A stretch of 21,504 nt of DNA. Source: Pseudomonadota bacterium (GTDB lineage: Bacteria; Desulfobacterota; Desulfobacteria; Desulfobacterales; Desulfobacteraceae). Location of the stretch: the NCBI GenBank assembly GCA_018816605.1, contig JAHIVS010000149.1:1-21504 (forward strand), in the 5' to 3' direction. The notes beneath the pieces are model-generated. The model did no database searches and had not been told where the DNA came from. It worked only from the letters and a program-made list of their open reading frames with translations. Shown in pieces: positions 6,621 through 13,806 of this stretch. The first letter of the stretch is position 1. Every line of letters starts with the position of its first letter. The position numbers and the translations under genes are program-made.

Positions 6621-9497
6621 CTATGAATTACGCCCCACATTACCCTTCAAATTCTCAAATTGCCTTTGGGCATCTTCAGCAGCTTCCATATTGCCCAGAT
6701 TTAAATGACAGTCGCATATTTTCTTCAGGCTTTCTATTTTTTTAGGAAAAGCTGTAAAATAATTTTCATAGGAAATGATCGCACCCTTAAAATCTCCCCG
6801 GGCCTGGAGATTGTCCCCGATATTGTTCCAGTAAACCGCATAATTTCGATCCAGAGAGACCGCAGTCCGGAGATATTGAAATCCCTCATCAAACTTTTCC
6901 ATTGAAAAACAAAGATCCGTCAATGCAACATAAAGTTCAGGCATGTCAGGCATCAGGGACAGGGCGCTTTTATAATTTTCGAAAACTTTATCAAACTTTT
7001 TTTCATCCAATAAAATTTTCCCGTAATGGCGGAAAAATGCCACCTGAACATCTCTCGGTATACATTGATGAATCGGGTCTGCCTTTATTAATAGCCCAAC
7101 CCAGGCTCTCAGGGTCTCCTTGTTAAAGGATCGGGCTTCAGCCCCCCCTTCCTGAACATTTTGAAGCACTTTCTCAAGATCTTTTTTCGCAAGCTCCCAG
7201 AACCCATCTGTCAAAAGCGCATGCCCGGAAAAACATTTCAGCCCTTTTAAACGCATATATATCCCGCTTTGACTTTCCAGATCGCTCAGGGAGTTAAAGG
7301 GAACTGTCAGGGCCCAATCATAGTAATACTCAGCCATCTCCCGCCGTTTGGCATCTATTTTCTCTTTGAATGTATCATCCAGTGTCAATGCCTGGTCAAA
7401 AAATTTCTCGGCGTTCTCATATGCTCTTCGATACAATGAAATCACGCCTCTATAATAATATAAAGCCGAAGATTCTTCCCTGGCATAGGTATTCAAAAAA
7501 TTATCCAGAAGGGTGTAGTCACCATTTTGAAAGTAGATCTCTGCCAGAGAAAGGACATCTGCCAGATCCATCCGGCCGTTATCAACCCGGCCCAATAGCC
7601 TTTTCTCATCGGCATAAAAAGAGATCAGAAAATTGAGTTTGCCTTTAAACTCATCCAAATTCTTCTGCCGTATTCCATTGACCCGGTCGGTTCGCTTCAC
7701 ACTTTTGGAGAGCCACTCCAGATACTTTTCCGGTACCCCTTCGAGCCTTTCGATCTCATTTATTTCCCTCTCATTCTGCCGGAGCCCTTCCATGGTCATC
7801 TCATCAAACATATGCCACAACCGATTTTTATCCGCTTCATTGTAATAAGAATCCAGGGTAAGAATCTGCTTGTAGAGTTTATGGGGGAGCATATTCAAAC
7901 AGGTTATTTTTCGGTTTTTCCCCTTGAGCTTACTGACTTCCCCGATAACCTTATCCGCAAGCCTGCCGGTTTTTTTGATCATTTTTTCAGCCTGCTCCAC
8001 TTTTTTCAGCATGGAAACCATGGCCTTGGAAGGATCAATCCGGTTGCCTCCGGATTCAATATCCAGGCAAATATCATGGCTGCAAAACAGATCGATAGCC
8101 TCGGAAAGGGGCATATGCTCGGCCCCCTCAATCCACGCCCCCCCTTCGGTGGCGTTAATCACCCTGCCTTCAGTAGTTTCTATCCATTCTTCAAATAAAA
8201 GTCTGTAACCGTGCATCCCCCTGGTTGTGGGGACTTTTGCTTCAGTAACCCCCTTTACCCAAACCGCATCTTTCAAGATTTTTTCCATGGTTTCCGTTCC
8301 GGTGAAAACCACCTCCGAGGCATGCTCTTTACTATAAGAATACGCAAGATCCTGTCCCACAAAAATCACCGGATCACATCCCAATATTTTGGCCGATAAG
8401 AAATTCAAGTGGGCAACGGTTCCGGCCCCTCCAATGCTCATGCTCCCGCCCAAAGCATGGTTGATCCAATTTTCAAAGGCGGTTCCCCCAAATGCCCAGA
8501 AAATGGTTTTTGCGGGAAATGTTTTTGAAACAGTGGCCGCCACCCAGGAGGTACAGATAAGACTAATCTCTCGGCTCCTTGGATCCAAGGCCATGTCGGC
8601 TATTTTTTCATAGGTGGGGGAATTATAATCTATGGAGGTAATAAAATCGGGTTTTATGCCCTGTTTCAAAAGCGCGGGAAGGGCAGTATCCACTGAAATG
8701 ATTACCGCCTTGCCAACGGCCCGTTTGATCTCCTGGATATTTTTATCAAGTGAAGGGCCGGCAGCAACGATCAGGGCCGGAACTCCCTTAAATTTTTCGG
8801 CAAGTTCTTCCAGCCGGTTGTCATGGGGCATGGAAGTGAGATGTTTTAATCTGTTTTCGACAAATGTTTTTCCATGGAGGGACTGGGTGGCACCCTCAAT
8901 ATTATACTCGCTGACAAGATTGAAAACAGCCGAAGAAAGCTTCTCATAGTCCGAATTGAGCTCAAAACACGTAAGAAATTTATGGGTATGAATATCTTCT
9001 AACATCAGTGCACGTTTTACGGGACGGAGCAACCCGGCAACATTTTCCGGATATCCGATGGCGAGAATCACCCGCTTGTCATCCAGGAGGGAGGTCAGAT
9101 CCATTTGTTCCAGGGCAATACGAAAATATTCAGGCTCAAGTTCAAAGACGAGAATGTACTGAAGCTTTTTTTTCTGTTTCAATAATTCAAGGGGCAAATA
9201 GCCCAACCCCATCCCAAACACCAATGCCCCCCCCGTGGAATCCTGTCCAATCATTGAAAGAAAAGAATCAGACTCTCTGCCGGGTTCTTCCCCATCATGT
9301 ATCAGAACAGTATCACCCCTTGCACCTTTAACCAGAAGATTGGGTCTGCCGTTGTCGGTAAAAACCAACTCTATTTCATGGGAAGACTCCATTTTATCGG
9401 GCTTTTTGGCCATGGAAAGAGCGCCCCACGCCAAAGGATGGTTTTTCTTTAACAGGGATATATTGTTTTCATAAACCGTTTTTTCCGACACGCCCAT
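6621..9497 (-). CDS. Maf-family (DUF115) motility accessory factor / flagellin glycosyltransferase with TPR C-terminus
   Basis: This is a 958-residue protein. Residues about 85-160 form the Maf N-terminal domain (LVFGMGLGYLPLELL, then FELEPEYFRIAL). Residues about 210-420 hold the MptE-like DUF115 core with its nucleotide-binding signature ALIVAAGPSLDKN, the SVDTALPALLKQGIKPDF strand-helix and FVGQDLAYS. Residues about 640-950 contain tetratricopeptide-type helix pairs (for example KFDEGFQYLRTAVSLDRNYA and GDFKGAIISYENYF). Maf proteins transfer nonulosonic acids such as pseudaminic or legionaminic acid to flagellin serine/threonine before export. The gene is divergent from the giant flagellin gene. 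The TPR extension makes it longer than many Maf proteins and could recruit the very large flagellin substrates (inference). A GGAG sits about 10 bases upstream of the ATG. No nonulosonate synthesis genes are in the window. Confidence 0.9.
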   Translation of the reverse strand: MGVSEKTVYENNISLLKKNHPLAWGALSMAKKPDKMESSHEIELVFTDNGRPNLLVKGARGDTVLIHDGEEPGRESDSFLSMIGQDSTGGALVFGMGLGYLPLELLKQKKKLQYILVFELEPEYFRIALEQMDLTSLLDDKRVILAIGYPENVAGLLRPVKRALMLEDIHTHKFLTCFELNSDYEKLSSAVFNLVSEYNIEGATQSLHGKTFVENRLKHLTSMPHDNRLEELAEKFKGVPALIVAAGPSLDKNIQEIKRAVGKAVIISVDTALPALLKQGIKPDFITSIDYNSPTYEKIADMALDPRSREISLICTSWVAATVSKTFPAKTIFWAFGGTAFENWINHALGGSMSIGGAGTVAHLNFLSAKILGCDPVIFVGQDLAYSYSKEHASEVVFTGTETMEKILKDAVWVKGVTEAKVPTTRGMHGYRLLFEEWIETTEGRVINATEGGAWIEGAEHMPLSEAIDLFCSHDICLDIESGGNRIDPSKAMVSMLKKVEQAEKMIKKTGRLADKVIGEVSKLKGKNRKITCLNMLPHKLYKQILTLDSYYNEADKNRLWHMFDEMTMEGLRQNEREINEIERLEGVPEKYLEWLSKSVKRTDRVNGIRQKNLDEFKGKLNFLISFYADEKRLLGRVDNGRMDLADVLSLAEIYFQNGDYTLLDNFLNTYAREESSALYYYRGVISLYRRAYENAEKFFDQALTLDDTFKEKIDAKRREMAEYYYDWALTVPFNSLSDLESQSGIYMRLKGLKCFSGHALLTDGFWELAKKDLEKVLQNVQEGGAEARSFNKETLRAWVGLLIKADPIHQCIPRDVQVAFFRHYGKILLDEKKFDKVFENYKSALSLMPDMPELYVALTDLCFSMEKFDEGFQYLRTAVSLDRNYAVYWNNIGDNLQARGDFKGAIISYENYFTAFPKKIESLKKICDCHLNLGNMEAAEDAQRQFENLKGNVGRNS

Positions 9498-9590
9498 CTA
9501 TCCAGTCTCCATTTGAGTATTGCCATTTCCACCCATTTTAAGTTCATAATTACAATCGGGAAAAAAAAATGCAACCTTAAGTTATTTTTT

Positions 9591-9617
9591 TAAAGAATTT
9601 TAAAATAGATCCGATAC
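9591..9617 (+). promoter_or_regulatory. sigma-28 (FliA) promoter for the giant flagellin gene
   Basis: TAAAGAAT at 9591-9598 and TCCGATAC at 9610-9617 are separated by exactly 11 bases. Each agrees at 6 of 8 positions with the E. coli-type sigma-28 consensus TAAAGTTT-N11-GCCGATAA. Transcription would begin near 9625, giving a leader of about 140 bases before the flagellin ATG. Sigma-28 control is the expected mode for a late filament gene. Confidence 0.8.
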
Positions 9618-9646
9618 TTATTTTTAGCGTTGGAAATATTCAGGAC

Positions 9647-9660
9647 AAAGGAGGTGATCC
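9647..9660 (+). promoter_or_regulatory. extended anti-16S (super Shine-Dalgarno) element in the flagellin leader
   Basis: AAAGGAGGTGATCC is the full complement of the 16S rRNA 3' tail (GGATCACCTCCTTT, known from bacterial 16S genes). It lies about 104 bases upstream of the flagellin ATG, with no normal start codon at the right spacing. A CTG at 9660 would open only an 8-codon frame ending at 9686. It may be a ribosome standby or regulatory site, but its function is not established. Confidence 0.5.
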
Positions 9661-9719
9661 TGGTAGGCCCCCTGAGCAAAATCTGACGCTGAAATTTGGA
9701 ATTTTTTTATGCAAAATGT

Positions 9720-9737
9720 CCGGGAAAGGATTCCCGG
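9720..9737 (+). promoter_or_regulatory. leader hairpin with AGGA loop, candidate CsrA site
   Basis: CCGGGAA at 9720-9726 pairs perfectly with TTCCCGG at 9731-9737, leaving the tetraloop AGGA. The surrounding AAAGGATT resembles the ARGGAT core of CsrA sites, which are preferred when GGA sits in a hairpin loop. The flagellin Shine-Dalgarno (TGGAGGAA, 9751-9758) follows 14 bases later and offers a second GGA. This two-site arrangement resembles the CsrA-repressed flagellin leader known in Bacillus subtilis. A partial fliW at the end of the window supports the idea. Confidence 0.5.
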
Positions 9738-9763
9738 GAACAACACAACATGGAGGAAAAAAC

Positions 9764-12700
9764 ATGGCACTTCGAATCAACACCAACGTCGCATCTCTCA
9801 ACGCACACAAAAACATGATTAAAAACGACAATGCCCTTTCAAGTTCCCTTGAAAGACTGTCATCCGGACTCAGAATCAACAAGGCAGCCGACGACGCATC
9901 CGGCATGTCCATTGCCGATTCACTTAAATCCCAGGCCAATGGTCTTGGGCAGGCCATTAAAAACGCCAACGACGGTATCAATATTGTACAGACCGCTGAT
10001 GCGGCCCTGGACGAATCCATCAATATCATCAACACGATCAAAACCAAGAGTATCCAGGCAGCCCAGGACGGACAGACCACGGAATCCAGATCTGCCATCC
10101 AGGCGGATATCAACAAGCTGATGGAAGAATTGGATGTCATTGCAAAGACCACCTCTTTTAATAATCAAAAGCTGCTTTCCGGTGCCTTCACCAACAAGCA
10201 GTTCCAGATTGGTGCATATTCCGGGGAGACCGTGGGAATATCCATCGCAAGCTCGGAATCCACCAAGATCGGTCACACCACTTCAAGTCAGCTGACCCTC
10301 AAAGACGGCAAGGAAGGTACTGTGGATCTGAGTATCTTCAGTAATCTCCAGAACAAGAATTTCAACATCAAGTCCGTGGATGTGTCCCTTACCAAAGGCT
10401 CCATCGACAGGGAACACAGCATGGGCGCCGTGGCCGATGCCATAAACCTTCTCAGTGACAGCCTGGGGGTATCCGCCTCTGCAACCGTGAGAAGCCAGAC
10501 CGCTCTGAATGTTGCGTCAGGCACTACCAACAAGGGATTCAGCATCAATGGGGAAACCATTGGTGCCATTTCGGTACAGACCAACGATGCCGACGGTGCT
10601 TTGGTCAAGGCCATCAACTCCAAAACATCCGGTCACGGCGTGGTGGCCTCGGTGAACGCATCGGGTATTTTAACCCTGACCTCCTCGGACGACAGGGCCA
10701 TCAAGGTAGAAACCGGCGCCACGGCCAACGACCTGACAGCAGGAAACGGTACCAAAGCAGTACTCCGGATGCAAGGAGAAGACGACCTCACCACAGTGGG
10801 TTTCGTCACCCTCAACCAGACCGGATCCAGTGAAATTGTGGTCAACAACGTTGGTGGAGGTTCCGCCATCGCCCTGACCAACACCCTGGAAACCAAGGGC
10901 ACCTCAGGGGAAACCACCATGAACTCCACCCTGAAGCAAGGCTCTGTTCTGGCGGATAAGACGGCTTTATCAGCTGGCTGGATAACGGGCCAGACCATCA
11001 CCGGCAACGACATCAGCAACCCCAACATTATCACCTCCCAGGGCTCCACCTTTGCCACCGGTTCCATACTCATCGCCAACACTGAGCTGGCAAGCGGATC
11101 CGATATCACAGACACGGTCCAGATACAGAACACCTCTTCCACCACCGGCACGAGCACCATTGCTGAAGGCTCAATTCTCAAAAGTACCACGGAAATCGCC
11201 GCAGGCACAGTTTTAGGCGGAAATGCGATCATGAGTGCCTCCAAAAACACCACCCAGACCGTGGGAGAGAGCCTCGTCAAGGAGGCTTCGATCCTCAAAG
11301 CCGCCACCACCGTTGCAGCCAACACCACCCTGGGAGGAAGTTTCCTCACCAGTGGAGCGACCAGCCAGACCGTGGGGGACAGCTTTCTGGCCTCCAAATC
11401 CATCATCGCGTCAGGCTCCAAAATAGCGGCCAATTCGGTTGTCGGAGGAGATATTATTTTAGTTTCCGGTCAAACCAGCTCAACGACGACAGCAAGTACC
11501 CTGAAAGCCGGATCCAAAATCGGATCGGGGGCCACCATTGCCGCAGGCTCCATCGTGGGCGGTGACACGACGCTCAAAGCTGGCTCCACCTCCACATTGG
11601 TTGGAAACAGCCTTTTAAAAGCCACTTCCACCATAGGATCCGGTTCGGTCATTGCTCGCAACTCAGTGGTGGGCGGAGACGTCCTGTTGAAATCCGGCCA
11701 GGCCACTACGGCAACTGTACAGGACAGCCTTCTGAAAGCCGGATCCGTCATGGGATCAGGCTCCACCATAGGTAAGGGTACGGTTGTGACCTCAAATGTC
11801 ACCCTTAAATCCGGGGCGTACACCTCCACGGCAGACAGTCTGCTGACCAACAATTCAAGGATTGCTTCGGGCTCTTATATTAAAGCCAACACCACCCTGG
11901 CCGCAGGCCAATGGCTCACCGTCCAGTCCGGCGCGGTTACCAAAGTTGTCAGCGGGGTCTTAGACCAAGACTACTTCACCTCCATAAGCGCTTCCCAGAC
12001 CCTGACTGCCGGCGGCATCACCAACCTGAAGGCCGGCAGTATTCTTGGGAAAGCGACTTCATCCCAAGCCAGTGTTCTTGGCGCAGGCTCCACCTTTGGT
12101 GCCAATGTGACCACCACAGGACTGGCCGTCACCAACTGGGCTGAAGATATCACTCTGAAGGCAGGATCGGTCCTCACCAGCACCTCGGTATCGAGCAAAC
12201 TGGCCACAGGGTCCTATTTGGATTCGGATGTCACAACTTCCATTTCCACAACAACCCTGACCAACGACATGATCCTGAACGCCGGGTCAAAGCTTGTCAA
12301 CACAAACGGGGGAAGCACGAAGTTGGCCACCGGTTCTTACGTTGGTGCCGAGGTCGTTACCGCCAGTGGGTATGCCACCACCCTGGTGAACGACATGACC
12401 CTGAATGTGGGATCCAAACTCAAGGGTATCAGCACCCTCAAAAACGGATCTTCTTTCGGAGCTGATGTTACGACCCAAGATACAAAACAAACCATAGACG
12501 ACGACATGGTCCTGAAGGCAGGCTCCATTATCGCGAGGAATAGTACCCTGAAAGCCGGCTCCAACATAGGCGCCAAATTTGTTTCCAGCGGTGCCACCAC
12601 CCTGGACCGGGACATGACCCTCCAGGCAGGCTCCATCGTTGCCAGCGGCAGTACCCTGAAAACCGGGTCCTATGTGGGTGCCAAGATCGAAACCGGCTCC

Positions 12701-13636
12701 GACATGACCCTGACCCAGGACATGACCCTCCAGGCAGGATCCAAGCTCATTAACGATTCCACCCTGGCAAGCGGTTCCAATGTGGCGGCCAAGGTCACCA
12801 TCAAAGGAAACATGACCCTCCAGGCGGATGCCAGCATTACCGCAGGCTCCAAGCTGATTGTCAACAACTCATTCACCATCGCCGATGGCTCCACCGTGGG
12901 CGGGAAAGTGGATCTGAACAAAAACATCACCCTGACCAATGACTTCACCCTGGCGGTGGGTTCCACCCTGGCGGACGGATCTGTGCTCACCAGCGGGTCT
13001 GAGATCGGGGGCGTCATCACCCTGGCCAATGATGAGACCGTGTCCACGGATACGGACATGTTGATGAAGGCAGGATCCACCCTGGCAGCAGGCAGTGTGG
13101 TTGCCGAGAACACCTACCTGACCACCGACATCACCGCACAGGACGGCACTCTATATACCGCGGGCACCATCCTGGAACAGGCCGTTACACTGGGGGCGGA
13201 TACCACATTGACCTCTGACATGACCCTCCAGAACGGGTCTGTCCTGGCCGCCGGCACCCAGCTGGCCCCCAACGATGCATCCAGCAACTTTGCAACGGCA
13301 GAGGCCAGCAAATCGGTTGTCAACCGGCTGTCCGACCTGAGTGTTCTCACCCAGGAAGATGCCCAGGTTGCCATTGCGGTAGCGGATGCGGCCCTCAAGG
13401 ATCTGGACAAAAACAGGGCAGACTTGGGTTCTGTTCAGAATCAGTTAACCTCAACCATTGCCAACATTTCCACCACCCGTGTAAATGTGTCCTCGGCAGA
13501 ATCCAGTATTCGTGACGTTGACTTTGCAGAGGAATCTGCCAACTTCACCAAGATGCAGGTTCTGCAGCAGGCCGGTACCTTTGCCATGAGCCAGGCCAAT
13601 GCCAGCGCCCAGGGTGTACTGAGCTTACTCCAGTAG
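9764..13636 (+). CDS. giant flagellin 1 with left-handed beta-helix-like insertion
   Basis: This is a 1290-residue flagellin, versus about 270-500 for usual ones. The start is ATG 9764 (MALRINTN), preceded by TGGAGGAA; an in-frame ATG at 9716 adds a non-flagellin leader and is rejected. Residues 1-140 are the conserved D0/D1 N-terminal domain (RLSSGLRINKAADDASGM). Residues about 258-320 contain a flagellin_IN module (LVKAINSKTSGHG). Residues about 385-1165 are hexapeptide repeats, and residues about 1184-1290 the conserved C-terminal domain (SSIRDVDFAEESANFTKMQV, ending LSLLQ). No cysteine is seen. The conserved ends should polymerise as a normal filament core, and the repeats would occupy the surface-exposed D2/D3 position. 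Serine and threonine richness and the adjacent Maf gene suggest glycosylation. It has its own sigma-28 promoter and terminator, so it is largely a monocistronic unit ahead of fliD. Confidence 0.95.
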   Translation: MALRINTNVASLNAHKNMIKNDNALSSSLERLSSGLRINKAADDASGMSIADSLKSQANGLGQAIKNANDGINIVQTADAALDESINIINTIKTKSIQAAQDGQTTESRSAIQADINKLMEELDVIAKTTSFNNQKLLSGAFTNKQFQIGAYSGETVGISIASSESTKIGHTTSSQLTLKDGKEGTVDLSIFSNLQNKNFNIKSVDVSLTKGSIDREHSMGAVADAINLLSDSLGVSASATVRSQTALNVASGTTNKGFSINGETIGAISVQTNDADGALVKAINSKTSGHGVVASVNASGILTLTSSDDRAIKVETGATANDLTAGNGTKAVLRMQGEDDLTTVGFVTLNQTGSSEIVVNNVGGGSAIALTNTLETKGTSGETTMNSTLKQGSVLADKTALSAGWITGQTITGNDISNPNIITSQGSTFATGSILIANTELASGSDITDTVQIQNTSSTTGTSTIAEGSILKSTTEIAAGTVLGGNAIMSASKNTTQTVGESLVKEASILKAATTVAANTTLGGSFLTSGATSQTVGDSFLASKSIIASGSKIAANSVVGGDIILVSGQTSSTTTASTLKAGSKIGSGATIAAGSIVGGDTTLKAGSTSTLVGNSLLKATSTIGSGSVIARNSVVGGDVLLKSGQATTATVQDSLLKAGSVMGSGSTIGKGTVVTSNVTLKSGAYTSTADSLLTNNSRIASGSYIKANTTLAAGQWLTVQSGAVTKVVSGVLDQDYFTSISASQTLTAGGITNLKAGSILGKATSSQASVLGAGSTFGANVTTTGLAVTNWAEDITLKAGSVLTSTSVSSKLATGSYLDSDVTTSISTTTLTNDMILNAGSKLVNTNGGSTKLATGSYVGAEVVTASGYATTLVNDMTLNVGSKLKGISTLKNGSSFGADVTTQDTKQTIDDDMVLKAGSIIARNSTLKAGSNIGAKFVSSGATTLDRDMTLQAGSIVASGSTLKTGSYVGAKIETGSDMTLTQDMTLQAGSKLINDSTLASGSNVAAKVTIKGNMTLQADASITAGSKLIVNNSFTIADGSTVGGKVDLNKNITLTNDFTLAVGSTLADGSVLTSGSEIGGVITLANDETVSTDTDMLMKAGSTLAAGSVVAENTYLTTDITAQDGTLYTAGTILEQAVTLGADTTLTSDMTLQNGSVLAAGTQLAPNDASSNFATAEASKSVVNRLSDLSVLTQEDAQVAIAVADAALKDLDKNRADLGSVQNQLTSTIANISTTRVNVSSAESSIRDVDFAEESANFTKMQVLQQAGTFAMSQANASAQGVLSLLQ
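11153..11836 (+). repeat. six tandem 37-39-residue supra-repeats (block A)
   Basis: Unit starts, each at a serine codon, are 11153, 11270, 11381, 11495, 11609 and 11726. Lengths are 39, 37, 38, 38, 39 and 37 codons, and a seventh partial unit begins at 11837. The typical unit reads S-x-L-K-A-G-S, then two hexads with GSG and AAGS, then VVGGD, LKSG and a variable S/T-rich loop ending in D or N. Each unit equals about two 18-residue coils plus a 1-3-residue bulge. Confidence 0.8.
12254..13250 (+). repeat. second supra-repeat family of flagellin 1 (block B, N-D-M-T-L anchors)
   Basis: Anchor codons for D/N-M recur at 12266, 12392, 12503, 12611, 12719 and 12809, spaced 126, 111, 108, 108 and 90 bases (42, 37, 36, 36 and 30 codons). 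Most spacings are whole multiples of a six-codon hexad. The anchor is followed by T-L-x-A-G-S, and a 20-base stretch starting GACATGACCC is repeated exactly at 12611 and 12719. Later units become shorter and more diverged but keep the six-residue phase to about 13250. Confidence 0.75.
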
Positions 13637-13683
13637 GTAATTTTTGACAACATAACCATTTAACCCAGGCCCTGGCCTGACAT

Positions 13684-13720
13684 AAAAGCCCCGGAAAAAT
13701 TTTTCCGGGGCTTTTTTTCT
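13684..13720 (+). terminator. intrinsic terminator after giant flagellin 1
   Basis: AAAAGCCCCGGAAAAA at 13684-13699 is followed immediately by its exact reverse complement at 13700-13715 and then by more T residues. The GC-rich core GCCCCGG/CCGGGGC with a U-rich tail is a classical rho-independent terminator, 48 bases past the flagellin stop. The flanking A tract would let it work in both directions. Confidence 0.92.
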
Positions 13721-13747
13721 TATGTTTTTTATGCCAGTATCCGATAA
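13721..13747 (+). promoter_or_regulatory. candidate sigma-28 promoter for fliD-fliS-flaG
   Basis: TCCGATAA at 13740-13747 matches the sigma-28 -10 element at 7 of 8 positions. With the required 11-base spacer the -35 region is TATGTTTT (13721-13728), 5 of 8. It follows the flagellin terminator directly and would give a leader of about 50 bases to the fliD start. This fits separate transcription of the cap and chaperone genes. Confidence 0.6.
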
Positions 13748-13806
13748 TAGTGTTTAAGGTATGAAAAAAGCTACACACCCATAAAGACAGAAGGACGGAG
13801 GATGCC

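Larger units (their letters stand above)
10915..13260 (+). repeat. hexapeptide (LbH-like) repeat region of giant flagellin 1
   Basis: The translated region reads almost continuously as hexads with an aliphatic residue first, G or N fourth and S/T fifth, for example LKAGSK-IGSGAT-IAAGSI and LTNDFT-LAVGST-LADGSV. This is the left-handed beta-helix hexapeptide pattern. The stretch of about 780 residues would give roughly 43 coils of 18 residues. Regular hexad phase is broken in places by short loops, and it is weakest around 10950-11150 and 11900-12130. Confidence 0.75.

Noticed and set aside
9498..9590. Promoter for the divergent maf gene
   Set aside because: Only loose sigma-70-like hexamers are visible on the minus strand in this AT-rich stretch, and no sigma-28 or sigma-54 match, so none could be supported.
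9647..9660. Fragment of a 16S rRNA gene
   Set aside because: Only the anti-tail 14 bases match; the sequence on both sides is unrelated to 16S rRNA, and the orientation is complementary to the tail.
9716..9763. Start of flagellin 1 at the upstream ATG 9716
   Set aside because: It would add 16 residues encoded by the hairpin and Shine-Dalgarno region. The flagellin N-terminus MALRINTN with a good ribosome site at 9751-9758 fixes the start at 9764.
9625..9763. c-di-GMP or other riboswitch in the flagellin 1 leader
   Set aside because: No conserved riboswitch core could be recognised; the hairpin and GGA triplets are explained more simply by CsrA-type control.
10633..11433. Long open frame (266 codons) on the minus strand inside flagellin 1
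   Set aside because: It is antisense to the repeat region. Repeats poor in TTA/CTA/TCA codons leave the reverse frame open, and the translation is low-complexity without a recognisable domain or ribosome site.
10915..13260. Pentapeptide-repeat or RTX calcium-binding repeat instead of hexapeptide repeat
   Set aside because: The period is six rather than five, there is no A(D/N)LxX pattern, and no GGxGxDxUx nonapeptides are present.
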